Shown: one piece after another, positions 1-9,070 of the stretch
How the letters are laid out: each line of letters opens with the position of its first letter
How positions within the stretch are numbered: position 1 is the first letter of the stretch
Origin: Chitinophagaceae bacterium
Lineage (GTDB): Bacteria; Bacteroidota; Bacteroidia; Chitinophagales; Chitinophagaceae
Reading direction: 5' to 3'
Assembly: GCA_028288595.1 (NCBI GenBank)
Contig: JAQBNK010000168.1
Span: 17,258-81,257, forward strand
DNA: 64,000 bases
Program-made: the position numbers and the translations under genes
The notes under the pieces: generated by a model
The model's input: only the letters and a program-made list of their open reading frames with translations
The model's database searches: none
Told to the model about the DNA's origin: nothing

Positions 1-124
1 ATGAAGGAATGAAATATTTTTTTCATTTGGAAAAAAGGGTTTAAGAAATAACGAGCAAAGAACAAGCAATATTGAGTAGCGAAGGTAACCCATTCATTAT
101 TCTGCATTCCTTCTTCTTCAATTC

Positions 125-1027
125 TTATGCTACCGGCTGAGGCTGCGTGACCTCCAAATATTGCCGTATTTTCTTAAGAAGACCATCGCTTACGGGAGTA
201 AGAGGAAGACGCAAATAATTTTGCAGTAATCCCATCTCAGTCATAAATGCTTTTACTCCTGCCGGATTATTTTCTATAAATAATAAGTCATATGCCGCAA
301 GTAAAGAATAGTGATAGGATCTTGCTGATTTAAAATCGTTTTGTAAACAAAGTCTCACCATTTCGGAGAATTCGCGTGGAAAACTATTTGCTGCTACGCT
401 GATAACACCATGCATTCCACAAGCGATCTGTGATAAAGCAAGTGCATCGTCGCCGCTTACAACAACAAAATCCAGCGGCTTATCCCTCATAATTTCCATG
501 CATTGCTGCATATCGCCACTGGCTTCTTTCATACCTGCAATATTGGGCACTTCATTAGCAAGTCTAACTGTAGTTGCAGCAGTCATATTTCTGCCGGTAC
601 GACCCGGAACATTATATAGAATTAAAGGTTTGGGTGATGCTTCGGCCAATGCTTTATAGTGCTGAAAAATACCTTCCTGCGATGGTTTGCTATAATAGGG
701 TGCTGCGCTTAAAACAGCTGCTGCATCTTTTAACGGTAACTGGTTTAAATCATCTATGCAGGCTTTCGTATTATTTCCTCCAACGCCTACTACCACAGGC
801 ACACGGCCCTTTACTTTTTCGAAAGTGAAATTGATTATCTCAATTTTTTCTTCTTTTTCTATGGTTGGTGTTTCTCCTGTTGTTCCAAGACTTACAATAT
901 ATTCTACACCACCATCTATAACATGATTGATCACTTTTTCAAGTGAGACAAAATCTACTTTTAAATCAGCAGCGAACGGAGTTACCAATGCTACACCTGT
1001 TCCTCTTAATGTATCTCTTAAAGACAT
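125..1027 (-). CDS. dapA: 4-hydroxy-tetrahydrodipicolinate synthase
   Basis: This cytosolic enzyme condenses pyruvate with aspartate semialdehyde, the first committed step of diaminopimelate and lysine synthesis. The 300-residue length is normal for the family. The sequence shows the GTTGE loop near residue 48, the catalytic Tyr138 in YNVPGRTG and the Schiff-base Lys167 in GMKEAS. The ATG at 1027 is the natural start. It lies 40 bases downstream of accA on the same strand, and an imperfect TAnnTTTG-like box occurs in that gap near 1052-1061, so it may be transcribed from its own promoter as well as by read-through. The 124 bases beyond its stop codon show no gene, only a 9-bp inverted pair at 3-11 and 105-113. 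The identification is secure. Confidence 0.96.
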   Translation of the reverse strand: MSLRDTLRGTGVALVTPFAADLKVDFVSLEKVINHVIDGGVEYIVSLGTTGETPTIEKEEKIEIINFTFEKVKGRVPVVVGVGGNNTKACIDDLNQLPLKDAAAVLSAAPYYSKPSQEGIFQHYKALAEASPKPLILYNVPGRTGRNMTAATTVRLANEVPNIAGMKEASGDMQQCMEIMRDKPLDFVVVSGDDALALSQIACGMHGVISVAANSFPREFSEMVRLCLQNDFKSARSYHYSLLAAYDLLFIENNPAGVKAFMTEMGLLQNYLRLPLTPVSDGLLKKIRQYLEVTQPQPVA

Positions 1028-1067
1028 AAAATAATTTTGAAAATTTGTGATTAAGCTTCAGCAAAAA

Positions 1068-2042
1068 TTACACCTCGTTCCAGAAGCCCATTTTGCCAAA
1101 CTTGGTAATGCGCTCATTAACTCTTTCCTGTGGTGGGATATCCTTTATTTCGTGCAGGTTCCTGAGAATGGCATGCTTCAAAGTCTGAGCGGCCTCATCA
1201 TAATCCCAGTGTGCGCCACCAAAAGGTTCAGGAACAATTTCATCAACCAATCCAAAGCCTTTCATATCAATTGCAGTTAGTTTTAACTGCTCAGCAGCTA
1301 CTTCTTTTTTTTCCCAGCTTCTCCAAAGGATGGCACTGCAATTTTCGGGTGAAATAACAGTGTACCAGGTATTTTCCATCATCAATACGCGATCACCTAC
1401 ACCTATTCCAAGAGCCCCGCCAGATGCGCCTTCACCAATGATCACACAAATTACAGGTACTTTCAGGCGGATCATTTCATAAATATTTCTTGCAATAGCC
1501 TCGCCCTGTCCACGTTCTTCCGCTTCCTGACCAGGGAAAGCACCGGGAGTATCTATTAGTGTAACAACGGGTTTATTAAATTTTTCCGCCAGTTTCATAA
1601 GCCTCAGGGCCTTGCGATAACCTTCAGGGTTGGCCATTCCAAAATTTCGTAGCTGCCTGAGTTTGGTATTTGTTCCTTTCTGCTGGCCAATAAACATTAT
1701 GGTTTCACCATCTAACTGGGCAAATCCGCCAATCATCGCTTTATCGTCCTTTACATTTCTGTCGCCATGAAGCTCCACAAAATTTGTGGTCATTTTTTCC
1801 AAGTACTTTAATGTATAAGGCCTGTCTGGATGGCGGCTGAGCTGAACCCGCTGCCAGGGAGTGAGTTTACAGGTAATTTCTTTCCTTTTATCAGCAATCG
1901 TTAACTCCAGCTGATCAACGGTTGACTGGTAATTAATTTTCGGGTTTTTTTCAGCCAGCTTTTTTGTTTGTTCGATCTGTTCGTAAAGCTCCTTTATGGG
2001 TTGCTCAAAATCAAGAAATTGTTTGTTTGGATAATGAGGCAT
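1068..2042 (-). CDS. accA: Acetyl-CoA carboxylase carboxyltransferase subunit alpha
   Basis: This is the alpha half of the carboxyltransferase that moves the carboxyl group from biotin to acetyl-CoA, giving malonyl-CoA for fatty acid synthesis. At 324 residues it has the usual length. It shows the N-terminal helical segment, then the crotonase-like core with [27 protein letters not shown] and [15 protein letters not shown] motifs typical of AccA. It is the first of two leftward genes, with dapA next. The partner accD is not in the window, which is usual because the two are often unlinked. The start at 2042 is an ATG, with an AT-rich leader. Confidence 0.97.
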   Translation of the reverse strand: MPHYPNKQFLDFEQPIKELYEQIEQTKKLAEKNPKINYQSTVDQLELTIADKRKEITCKLTPWQRVQLSRHPDRPYTLKYLEKMTTNFVELHGDRNVKDDKAMIGGFAQLDGETIMFIGQQKGTNTKLRQLRNFGMANPEGYRKALRLMKLAEKFNKPVVTLIDTPGAFPGQEAEERGQGEAIARNIYEMIRLKVPVICVIIGEGASGGALGIGVGDRVLMMENTWYTVISPENCSAILWRSWEKKEVAAEQLKLTAIDMKGFGLVDEIVPEPFGGAHWDYDEAAQTLKHAILRNLHEIKDIPPQERVNERITKFGKMGFWNEV

Positions 2043-2205
2043 ATTTGATTCAATGGTGAAGCGGTAAAATTAACTGAAAATATATTCTAACGGACAATCT
2101 GGAAAACAATAGACCATGGAGGAGAATTCTCCAATAATCGTAAGGGGATACATAAAAGCTTTTGCCGAGATAAGGCTTTTTATGATATAAACGTAATATC
2201 CCATA

Positions 2206-2238
2206 AAACAAAAAGCTTCACGTTTTGCGAAGCTTTTT
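2206..2238 (-). terminator. Rho-independent terminator after tRNA-Asp
   Basis: A 10-bp perfect inverted repeat (2210-2219 with 2229-2238, AAAAAGCTTC and its complement) around a 9-base loop sits two bases beyond the tRNA 3' end. On the minus strand it is followed by a T-rich tract. The location and shape fit termination of the tRNA transcript. Confidence 0.8.
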
Positions 2239-2239
2239 G

Positions 2240-2313
2240 CGGACCGGACGGGACTCGAACCCGCGACCTCCGCCGTGACAGGGCGGCATTCTAACCAACT
2301 GAACTACCGATCC
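2240..2313 (-). tRNA. tRNA-Asp (anticodon GTC)
   Basis: Read on the minus strand, the 74 bases fold as a cloverleaf. The acceptor stem GGATCGG pairs with CCGGTCC (one T-G wobble), and a G discriminator base follows. The anticodon loop is CTGTCAC, giving GTC for aspartate. The T-arm is GCGGG-TTCGAGT-CCCGT. CCA is not encoded. A promoter lies just upstream and a hairpin terminator just downstream, so it is a stand-alone transcription unit. Confidence 0.96.
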
Positions 2314-2330
2314 GTTCCCTTTTGGGGTGG

Positions 2331-2363
2331 CAAAGATAATGGTAAATCATTTTTTCAAACAAA
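2331..2363 (-). promoter_or_regulatory. Bacteroidota-type promoter of tRNA-Asp
   Basis: On the minus strand the -7 box TATCTTTG (2331-2338) matches the Bacteroidota consensus TAnnTTTG. Two TTTG copies lie upstream at 2356-2359 and 2360-2363; the second is 21 bases away, close to the expected -33 spacing. The tRNA begins 17 bases downstream. The rest of the 2043-2387 gap holds only the tRNA and its terminator. Confidence 0.75.
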
Positions 2364-2387
2364 TCTTTTACAAAAAAAACACAGATT

Positions 2388-3860
2388 TTACTCAACTGCT
2401 TCCTTCTTAATATTGCCGGCATTTTTGAATAAAATAGAAAAGGTTGTGCCCTCATCTGTGATTGATTCAACATCTATAAATGCCTGGTGCGCCTGTAAAA
2501 TATTGAGTGTTGAAGCGAGTCCGAGCCCCATTCCATTTTTCTTCGAAGTGAAGTAGGGGGCAAACAACTTTGATAAATGTTCTTTTGGAATACCGCAACC
2601 ATTATCGCTGATTTTTAATACAGGGCCGGATGCATTTGCGACCGTTTCAATTTGAATACATCCCTGCTGACTCCTACCATCAATTGCTTCAACAGCATTA
2701 ATGATAAGGTTCGAAATGGCGATTTTCAATTTAGCGGGATCTGCTTTTACTATTAAAGGCTGGTGCGATAAATTCAGTTTCAACTGTATATGCTGTAAGG
2801 CTATCCTGTCTTCGCTTACAAGCAAACCTTCTCTTACAATATCATGCAAATCTGCATCTTCAAAGTCAAGGTCTGATGGTCTTGCAGATGCAAGAAGATC
2901 ATCTATCATCCGTGATATTCTTAAATTATTTCTTACAATTATATCCAGGAGGGGTTTATCCGAGGGGTCTTTAATGTCAGCGATCAGTTGTTCAGCAGAA
3001 AGATTAATGTTGTTAAGGGGATTTCTTACTTCATGAGCAAGTGTTTTAATCAGCCTGGCGGAGGCTGCTAGTTTTTCTGCCTGCAATTTTGCTTTTTCTG
3101 CTTTTTTTAATTCTGTTATGTCGTGAAGGATAGCTTGAATTTGTCCTTTATTAATCTCTTTTTGTTCAGCTTCTGCAGAGAGAATACAAACTTTCACTTC
3201 ACCATCTATGTTTTGAATCGTGAGTTCATTCTCATTCAGATTACCACTTTTAAACTGTTCTGAAAGAAATTCTTTTTGGCTTTCTTCTGTTATGAAATCG
3301 TACAAACTTTTTCCAAGCATTTGTTCCCTTGTCCCGTTAAATAAGCTAAGTGCTGAATTATTCAGGTCAAGAAAAACAAGGTTTTCATCAGCAATAAAAA
3401 CTGCATCTTTAGATCTTTCAAAGATGGTACGATATTTTTTTTCGCTTTCTTTTAAAGCTTTTAATGAACGGCTTCGTTCAAGAGAATAACGAATAGTACG
3501 TTCAAGTTTATCGGTAGTTAGTTCTGATTTTACGAGATAATCTGCAGCTCCGTATTTCATGGCCTGCATATCCACATCCCTGTTCTTCATTCCTGTAAGA
3601 AAAATAATTGGTTCCTGTATTTCGCTTTTTGCGGCTGCCTGCAGAAATTCAAGACCAGTATTAATACCAAGATTATAGTCAACAAAAAAAACATCGTAAG
3701 CCCTCGACGCCAGGTAAACGATAGCTTTTTCAAAATCGGGGCACCAGGTTACTGTATATAAATGATCAGCCCTGTTTAACAGGTAGTCGGAAATGATAAA
3801 ATAATCATCTTCATCATCATCAATTATCAACACTCTGATATTAGGTTCCGCAGCCGCCAT
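2388..3860 (-). CDS. Hybrid receiver/PAS/histidine kinase signalling protein
   Basis: A 490-residue soluble signalling protein with no membrane segment. Residues 8-120 form a response-regulator receiver: acidic DDD near 14-16, phospho-acceptor Asp61, and Lys111. A PAS domain (about 143-255) follows, then a HisKA domain with His276 in LAHEVRNPLNN. A HATPase domain carries NLIINAVEAI (N box), DNGCGIP (G1) and MGLGLA (G2). The receiver at the N-terminus means it probably takes phosphate from, or is tuned by, another kinase before phosphorylating its own target. No output DNA-binding domain or obvious partner gene is adjacent, so its pathway cannot be assigned. Confidence 0.93.
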   Translation of the reverse strand: MAAAEPNIRVLIIDDDEDDYFIISDYLLNRADHLYTVTWCPDFEKAIVYLASRAYDVFFVDYNLGINTGLEFLQAAAKSEIQEPIIFLTGMKNRDVDMQAMKYGAADYLVKSELTTDKLERTIRYSLERSRSLKALKESEKKYRTIFERSKDAVFIADENLVFLDLNNSALSLFNGTREQMLGKSLYDFITEESQKEFLSEQFKSGNLNENELTIQNIDGEVKVCILSAEAEQKEINKGQIQAILHDITELKKAEKAKLQAEKLAASARLIKTLAHEVRNPLNNINLSAEQLIADIKDPSDKPLLDIIVRNNLRISRMIDDLLASARPSDLDFEDADLHDIVREGLLVSEDRIALQHIQLKLNLSHQPLIVKADPAKLKIAISNLIINAVEAIDGRSQQGCIQIETVANASGPVLKISDNGCGIPKEHLSKLFAPYFTSKKNGMGLGLASTLNILQAHQAFIDVESITDEGTTFSILFKNAGNIKKEAVE

Positions 3861-4032
3861 CTACCCGTTTTTTTTTAGCAAGATACTATCAAATAAAAAA
3901 TCTTTGAAATAAGACTATTTACTTCTGATCAAAACATGACATCAAATAATAGAAAACTATGTAGACTGGTTTCCACACGAAATATTCTTTATGCCTATCA
4001 GCATAAATTATAAAAAATGTTAATAATTAATA

Positions 4033-4365
4033 TTATTCTTTCGTATACACTTCTCCTTTATAAGGATGTATCGTGGAATAAAATTTATAGCCGGCTACAT
4101 GCATAAGGTAATAAGTCATTATATCGCACCAGCAAATCTCATCATGAAATATCTCGATCTTAGGAAAGGTTCCCCGCTGGCAACTATTCTCTTTATCATA
4201 ATCGTATTCGCCTTCCGCATCTTTACACCATTGCTTAAACTTATCCATTTCACCCGGTTCAGAGAAGACAATTTTAAAGTGTGTCTCTTCTTTTACAGAC
4301 TTCAGATCGTCATTTAAATAATGATGGTATTTATGCCTGTGACGAATAATCTTCGCTGTGTACAT
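4033..4365 (-). CDS. Conserved-looking hypothetical protein, 110 residues
   Basis: I do not recognise this family. The protein is soluble, rich in charged and aromatic residues, with an N-terminal HRHKYHHYLNDD stretch and several Cys and Trp residues (QWCKDAE, SCQRG, EICWCD). There is no signal peptide or membrane segment. It lies 45 bases downstream of the GSCFA gene on the same strand and may share its transcript. The 172-base gap on its other side, up to the kinase stop, is AT-rich and shows nothing else. The frame is open with good amino-acid composition, so it is likely real, but its function is unknown. Confidence 0.6.
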   Translation of the reverse strand: MYTAKIIRHRHKYHHYLNDDLKSVKEETHFKIVFSEPGEMDKFKQWCKDAEGEYDYDKENSCQRGTFPKIEIFHDEICWCDIMTYYLMHVAGYKFYSTIHPYKGEVYTKE

Positions 4366-4410
4366 TCTTTTTTTGTAATAAAAAACAAAAAGGATGCTAA
4401 AGAATTTCTT

Positions 4411-5388
4411 TCAGGAAGAAAAGTAAGACAGTTCGGCCGAAAAATCCAAATATGGATATTGCTTCTGCAATTCCGCTGCTTTTTCCCACTGGCTTTTCAA
4501 AAAAGCTTTATGTGGCTTACCGGACGGGTTAAATGGACGGTGGTTTTTTGAGATAGTTAATTTCCGGATATCCTCAGCAAGAACACGGCTTTGTGGTGTA
4601 AGGCAAAACTCAGAAAATTTTTCAAGCACAAATGAAGTTGCAGCATAATTAGGGTGGGCAAGATCAATATCATAAAACCGGTAATCTCTTAACACATCTA
4701 TCACCAGTTCATACGCTGGAAAATAATGCATCTTTTCGGAGCCTGAAATAAGATGATGCACTGCTTCGATCAACCGTGCCTTACTCCTGTTATTTTCTAC
4801 TACGCCATCCCGCAAATGTCGTACGGGACTTATAGTGAATATGATATGGATCGAGGGATTAAAATCAAATAACTGCCGAATTGCATTTTCCAATGAAGAT
4901 ATTATTGTATCAATACTGTACAGTTCTTTCTTAAACATCGCAGCAGGTGCTTTATGACAATTCGCAACCGGCTTATTATTTTCCGCAAGTTTATATACGA
5001 ACGACGACCCCAGTGTGATCACGAGCCAGCTAGCCTCTTTTAAAAAAAGATGCGCCTCCTGCTGTGCATCATTCATCTGGCTTAATGCGTCTTCCATATT
5101 TGATGATGAGAACCGGCTATGATGTTTCCAGCTGTGCCACATATCATCTAAGAGAACCAATTCTTCAGCAGAATATTTTTTGTTCTTTATATAGGAAATT
5201 AAAGCATAGCTAACACTCAGCGGATCGAAAAGAATACCGTTCGGATTTTGAAGTATCGAAAACTTTACGCTCTGCAAATAATTTCCAATGTGTTCTGTAA
5301 AACAGGAGCCCATCATTAGTATTTTATCATTATAACTAATCGCTGGCTGCAATTTTTTAATATTGATCGGCGCAAAAAATTCCATCAT
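4411..5388 (-). CDS. GSCFA domain-containing protein
   Basis: A 325-residue cytosolic protein that opens with the family signature MGSCFTEHIGNYL at about residues 27-39. The family resembles SGNH/GDSL hydrolases: it has the GSCF block, a central TLGSSFVYKLA block with possible catalytic role, and a C-terminal DIDLAHPNYAA block with Asp and His spaced as in that fold. The substrate is unknown. Its ATG overlaps the end of the upstream HMG-CoA lyase gene by four bases (5385-5388), so the two are probably translationally coupled. Confidence 0.85.
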   Translation of the reverse strand: MMEFFAPINIKKLQPAISYNDKILMMGSCFTEHIGNYLQSVKFSILQNPNGILFDPLSVSYALISYIKNKKYSAEELVLLDDMWHSWKHHSRFSSSNMEDALSQMNDAQQEAHLFLKEASWLVITLGSSFVYKLAENNKPVANCHKAPAAMFKKELYSIDTIISSLENAIRQLFDFNPSIHIIFTISPVRHLRDGVVENNRSKARLIEAVHHLISGSEKMHYFPAYELVIDVLRDYRFYDIDLAHPNYAATSFVLEKFSEFCLTPQSRVLAEDIRKLTISKNHRPFNPSGKPHKAFLKSQWEKAAELQKQYPYLDFSAELSYFSS

Positions 5389-6251
5389 GTAAATATTTTA
5401 GTGGCCATGAGCAAACTATCTGCTAAAGCGCTGTGATCAATATTCAAAGGTGTATTGAGTTCATCGAGATAACCAATCATTTCTTCCGTATTCATATTTC
5501 CGACAAGTTCATCCTGCGCCATAGGGCATCCGCCTATTCCGCGTAATGCGCCATCAAATCTTTTACACCCGGCGTTAAATGCGGCTAAAAATTTTTCTTT
5601 ACGGTTAACCGGTGATGAATGCAGGTGAACACCTATTACTGTATCCGGATAAGCAGGTATTAAATTATTTAAAGCAAAACTAATTTGTTCGGGTGTGGCT
5701 AATCCTACTGTATCTGCCAATGAAATAATTTTGATCTTTCTTTTTATTATTTCATCAGTCCACTTTAATAATATTTCATCATTATACAGATCGCTATAAG
5801 GATTGCCGAAACCCATGCTCAGGTACACGACCAATGTTTTATTATAACGTGTGCATAATTCCTGTATGTCTTCCACCCTGCCTAAACTTTCTTCCATACT
5901 GCTGTTGGTGTTTCTTAACTGGAAGGTTGGAGAAATAGAAAAAGGGAAACCAAGGTAAGTGATCCCATCGTACTGCATTGCTTCTTCGGCACCACGCATA
6001 TTTGCAACTATAGCCAAGAGTTTTGCTGATGTAGTCTCTAATTTCAACCCGCCAATTACTTCTTTAGTATCTGCCATTTGAGGAATGGCCTTATGAGAAA
6101 CAAAACTTCCGAAATCAATTGTATCAAAACCAACTTTTAATAAAGAATTGATATATTTTATTTTGTCTGAAGTCTCAATGAAATGGTGCCAGCCCTGCAT
6201 GGCGTCCCTGGGACATTCTATAATGCTAAGTTGTTGGTTAACCAAACTCAT
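5385..6251 (-). CDS. mvaB: Hydroxymethylglutaryl-CoA lyase
   Basis: Cleaves HMG-CoA to acetoacetate and acetyl-CoA, the last step of leucine and branched-chain acid breakdown. At 288 residues it is normal for the family. It is a TIM-barrel with the entry motif IIECPRDAMQGW (residues 10-21, with Arg15 and Asp16), the metal ligands His209 and His211 in GVHLHSS, and the catalytic Cys242 in GIGGCPMAQDELVGN. It is the upstream member of a two-gene unit with the GSCFA gene. The 4-base overlap suggests co-expression, although no biochemical link between the two families is known to me. Confidence 0.93.
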   Translation of the reverse strand: MSLVNQQLSIIECPRDAMQGWHHFIETSDKIKYINSLLKVGFDTIDFGSFVSHKAIPQMADTKEVIGGLKLETTSAKLLAIVANMRGAEEAMQYDGITYLGFPFSISPTFQLRNTNSSMEESLGRVEDIQELCTRYNKTLVVYLSMGFGNPYSDLYNDEILLKWTDEIIKRKIKIISLADTVGLATPEQISFALNNLIPAYPDTVIGVHLHSSPVNRKEKFLAAFNAGCKRFDGALRGIGGCPMAQDELVGNMNTEEMIGYLDELNTPLNIDHSALADSLLMATKIFT

Positions 6252-6312
6252 AATGCAAACTTAGTGCATCAGTTTTCTTTTTTTACAGGAAGGTTTTATG
6301 AAACGTTGCGGG

Positions 6313-7080
6313 CTACATTCTTTGTTTCATTGCTTCATACAGGATCATACCTGAAGCCACTGAAACATTCAGCGATTCAAATTGACCCGTCATAGGAATT
6401 TTAAACTGTCCATCACAAATTCTCATTAGGGCCGGCACCACTCCTTTGTCCTCGCTTCCCATAATAAACGCCGCCGGTTCTTTCCAGTCAATTTCAAACA
6501 ATGCAGTTTTAGCTGTCATCTCACTTGCAAAAACTTTAATGCCATTTAAGTGCAGATCATCTACGGTTTTCATAAGGCTGTTAACGCGGCATATCTGTAT
6601 CTGCTCGAGTGCGCCTGCGCTGGTTTTTACTGCTTCTTCATTTAAGGCGCCAACTCCTTTATCAGGAATTATTATCGCCTGTGCACCGCAACAAACTGCG
6701 GTTCTTGCAATAGCTCCTATATTTCTAATATCGGTAACCCCATCGAGAATGATGAATAATGGCGTTTCACCTTTTTCATTTACCCAGCTTATTACTTCCT
6801 GGAGGTCCTGGTAAATAACGGCAGATTTAAAAGCAAGAATTCCCTGGTGATTAATATTTGTTAAACCATTTAGTTTTTCTACCGGTACATATTGCACGGG
6901 GATATTTTTTGCTTTTGCAAGTTGCCTGATTGTCGCCACTGTTTCGCCCGAAGCATTTCTTGAGAGTAATATCTTATCGATCTTCTGGTCTTTCTCAAGC
7001 GCCTCCTCTACCGGGTGCCGGCCGGCGATGATATTTTTTTTTGACTGATAATTTTTGCTTTTTTGAAAGCGATTCTCCAT
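6313..7080 (-). CDS. rlmB: 23S rRNA (guanosine-2'-O-)-methyltransferase RlmB (SpoU/TrmH family)
   Basis: A SPOUT-fold methyltransferase of 255 residues, expected to act on a guanosine in 23S rRNA. The N-terminal part (about 15-90) is the substrate-binding domain with AGRHPVEEAL. The catalytic part has motif 1 LDGVTDIRNIGAIARTA with the conserved Asn-Ile-Gly-Ala-Ile-Ala-Arg, motif 2 FIMGSEDKGV, and motif 3 IPMTGQFESLNVSVASG. These form the trefoil-knot SAM site. It is separated from HMG-CoA lyase by 61 bases. Closely related SpoU enzymes methylate other RNAs, so the exact position is inferred from overall similarity to RlmB. Confidence 0.9.
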   Translation of the reverse strand: MENRFQKSKNYQSKKNIIAGRHPVEEALEKDQKIDKILLSRNASGETVATIRQLAKAKNIPVQYVPVEKLNGLTNINHQGILAFKSAVIYQDLQEVISWVNEKGETPLFIILDGVTDIRNIGAIARTAVCCGAQAIIIPDKGVGALNEEAVKTSAGALEQIQICRVNSLMKTVDDLHLNGIKVFASEMTAKTALFEIDWKEPAAFIMGSEDKGVVPALMRICDGQFKIPMTGQFESLNVSVASGMILYEAMKQRM

Positions 7081-7094
7081 GGGTGATGGTGGTT

Positions 7095-7245
7095 TCTGTA
7101 TTTGTATTCAGTATTCAGTATTCGGTATTTAGTATTCGGTATTTAGTATTTAGTATTTAGTATTCAGATAAATACGTTTGCATTGGAGATGGTGCGAATT
7201 GAACATTGAACATTGAACATTCATAACTCATAATTCATAATTCCC
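7095..7245. repeat. Simple-word intergenic tandem repeats
   Basis: The 166-base gap between murQ and rlmB is filled by two short repeated words. From 7095 to 7170 are near-copies of a 7-8 base unit, TATTCAG/TATTTAG. From 7198 to 7245 GAACATT and then CATAATT are repeated. There are no spacers of fixed length and no coding frame. Similar AT-rich word repeats lie after other leftward genes in the window (20172, 22300 and 37112). Confidence 0.8.
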
Positions 7246-7246
7246 C

Positions 7247-8062
7247 TCAAACTCCCAGCTCAACAGCTTTCTTCACACTGCCATATTTTAAAAGAAGATG
7301 TTTTGCTTTCTCATAATCTTTTAGTGATAATCTTTCCATTACCATTTTCACTCCGCGGTCAACCAATTTTTCATTGCTGAGCTGCATGTTTACCATTTTA
7401 TTATCTTCTACTCTGCCCAGTTGAATCATGACAGTTGTAGATATCATATTCAAAACAAGTTTTTGTGCGGTCCCACTTTTCATGCGGGTGCTGCCGGTCA
7501 CGAATTCAGGTCCTACGATCACTTCAACAGGAAAATCCGAAACTGCAGCAATGGGACTGCCGGGATTGCAAACAATACAACCTGTAATGATGCCCCGCTT
7601 TTGACATTCTTCCAAAGCGCCGATAACATAAGGCGTTGTACCACTGGCGGCTAAACCTATGACGACATCTTTGTCATTTATAAAATGTTTCTCAAGGTCC
7701 GCCCATCCCTGCTCTTTATCATCTTCTGCAAATTCTACGGCCTGCGTAATAGCCTTGTCACCCCCGGCAATAATTCCTATCACAAGGCCATAGGGAACGC
7801 CATAAGTGGGCGGGCATTCACTTGCATCTACAATACCCAGACGGCCGCTGGTACCGGCACCAATATAAAACATGCGGCCCCCGGCCAGCATTTTATCGCT
7901 GATAACAGAAGTGAGTTTCTCGATTTGTGGTAAGGACCTTTCTACTGCTTCAGGTACAGTTTTATCTTCATGGTTAATGTGTACCAAAATTTCATTTACC
8001 GACATTTGTTCGAGACGCCGGTAAACAGATGGCTGTTCAGTGTATTTAATAAAATCAGTCAT
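7247..8062 (-). CDS. murQ: N-acetylmuramic acid 6-phosphate etherase
   Basis: Cleaves the lactyl ether of MurNAc-6-phosphate to GlcNAc-6-phosphate and lactate during peptidoglycan recycling. The 271 residues form a SIS sugar-phosphate fold with GAGTSGRLGIVDASECPPTYG, which carries the expected catalytic Glu in DASECPP, and GLAASGTTPYVIGAL. The C-terminus is slightly shorter than the roughly 300-residue E. coli enzyme. It follows the BadF-type kinase gene by 14 bases on the same strand; together they can phosphorylate and process amino sugars released from the cell wall. Confidence 0.95.
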   Translation of the reverse strand: MTDFIKYTEQPSVYRRLEQMSVNEILVHINHEDKTVPEAVERSLPQIEKLTSVISDKMLAGGRMFYIGAGTSGRLGIVDASECPPTYGVPYGLVIGIIAGGDKAITQAVEFAEDDKEQGWADLEKHFINDKDVVIGLAASGTTPYVIGALEECQKRGIITGCIVCNPGSPIAAVSDFPVEVIVGPEFVTGSTRMKSGTAQKLVLNMISTTVMIQLGRVEDNKMVNMQLSNEKLVDRGVKMVMERLSLKDYEKAKHLLLKYGSVKKAVELGV

Positions 8063-8076
8063 GTGTGGGTCAATAA

Positions 8077-8916
8077 TTATTTGCCGTGAAAACGAATTAA
8101 TCCATCCATAGGATTTTTTAAAACGGTTCCCATTTCCAATTCATAAGAGTCGCAAAGTTCCTGTAAAACATCACGGAAACCAAATGCAATACTTCCCGTA
8201 AAACTGATGGGAAGCGTCCAGCTTTCCCTGTATTTATAAAGGTGATTAAAGAAAAAATCGTTCAGTCCGTCTTCAATTATATTTTCTACCATGTAATGCC
8301 CGCGGTTTTGCGCCAGGAAAAGTGCAAAGCTGGCAAGGTACCTGTTGGGTAACGGTTGTTTATAAACATTTTCTAAAATTTCGGTGGGTGTTGTAACAAA
8401 ATGTGCATCAAAACGAGCCCGCAGATCTTCATCGAAAGTGTTATATAAATAATATTGAATTACTTTTTTACCAAGATAAGCCCCACTTCCTTCATCACCC
8501 AAAACATATCCCAGCCCCGGGCTGTTCTTCACAATTTTTTTTCCGTTATAATAACAGGAATTAGAACCTGTACCCAAAATACAGGCTATCCCTTTCCCGT
8601 TTCCGCAGAGTGCTCTGGCTGCACCAAAGAGATCAGTATTAACTTCAATTACCGCATCCGGGAAAATAGTTTTAAGCGCCGCTTTCAGAATACGGGCATT
8701 CAAAGGGTTGGATAAACCCGTTCCGTAAAAAAATACTTCACCCGGTTCTGCTTTTTTCAATTTCGGCAGCAGCTCGGTTTGTATCAATGAAACGATCTGC
8801 TCCTTATTCAAAAAATAAGGGCTGATGCCTTGCGTGAATATTTTCTTTTGCTTTCCATTTTCCAGGAGGCACCATTCACATTTGGTGGCCCCGCTGTCAG
8901 CGATCAATTTAACCAT
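8077..8916 (-). CDS. BadF/BadG-type ATPase, probable amino-sugar (GlcNAc/MurNAc) kinase
   Basis: A 279-residue ASKHA-fold kinase. The phosphate-1 loop is IADSGATKCEWCLLENG at the N-terminus, the phosphate-2 loop is ILGTGSNSCYYNG, and DEGSGAYLG gives a third conserved block. These match the N-acetylglucosamine kinase branch of the BadF/BadG/BcrA/BcrD family, which includes MurK enzymes acting on MurNAc and GlcNAc. The gene directly precedes murQ with a 14-base gap, which supports a role in peptidoglycan sugar recycling. The preferred sugar cannot be read from sequence alone. It is divergent from the protease gene at 9071. Confidence 0.85.
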   Translation of the reverse strand: MVKLIADSGATKCEWCLLENGKQKKIFTQGISPYFLNKEQIVSLIQTELLPKLKKAEPGEVFFYGTGLSNPLNARILKAALKTIFPDAVIEVNTDLFGAARALCGNGKGIACILGTGSNSCYYNGKKIVKNSPGLGYVLGDEGSGAYLGKKVIQYYLYNTFDEDLRARFDAHFVTTPTEILENVYKQPLPNRYLASFALFLAQNRGHYMVENIIEDGLNDFFFNHLYKYRESWTLPISFTGSIAFGFRDVLQELCDSYELEMGTVLKNPMDGLIRFHGK

Positions 8917-9070
8917 AGGTCAATTTGATTGAAGTTTAAACCTGTATTGAAGCTTTATCATCATTTAGTAACCATTTATACCGCTGAGTTGCCAATCTCA
9001 AATCTTCAACACCAAATCTCAAACTAATCCAGATATTCGCACTTTAAATAAGTACAAAGAAGCAACTTTT

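Noticed and set aside
574..828. Opposite-strand frames inside dapA and many other genes
   Set aside because: They lie antisense to strongly conserved genes, lack recognisable domains and have unlikely composition.
7095..7245. Possible CRISPR or minisatellite between murQ and rlmB
   Set aside because: The repeated units are 7-8 bases with no spacers and no cas genes nearby; they are simple-word repeats.
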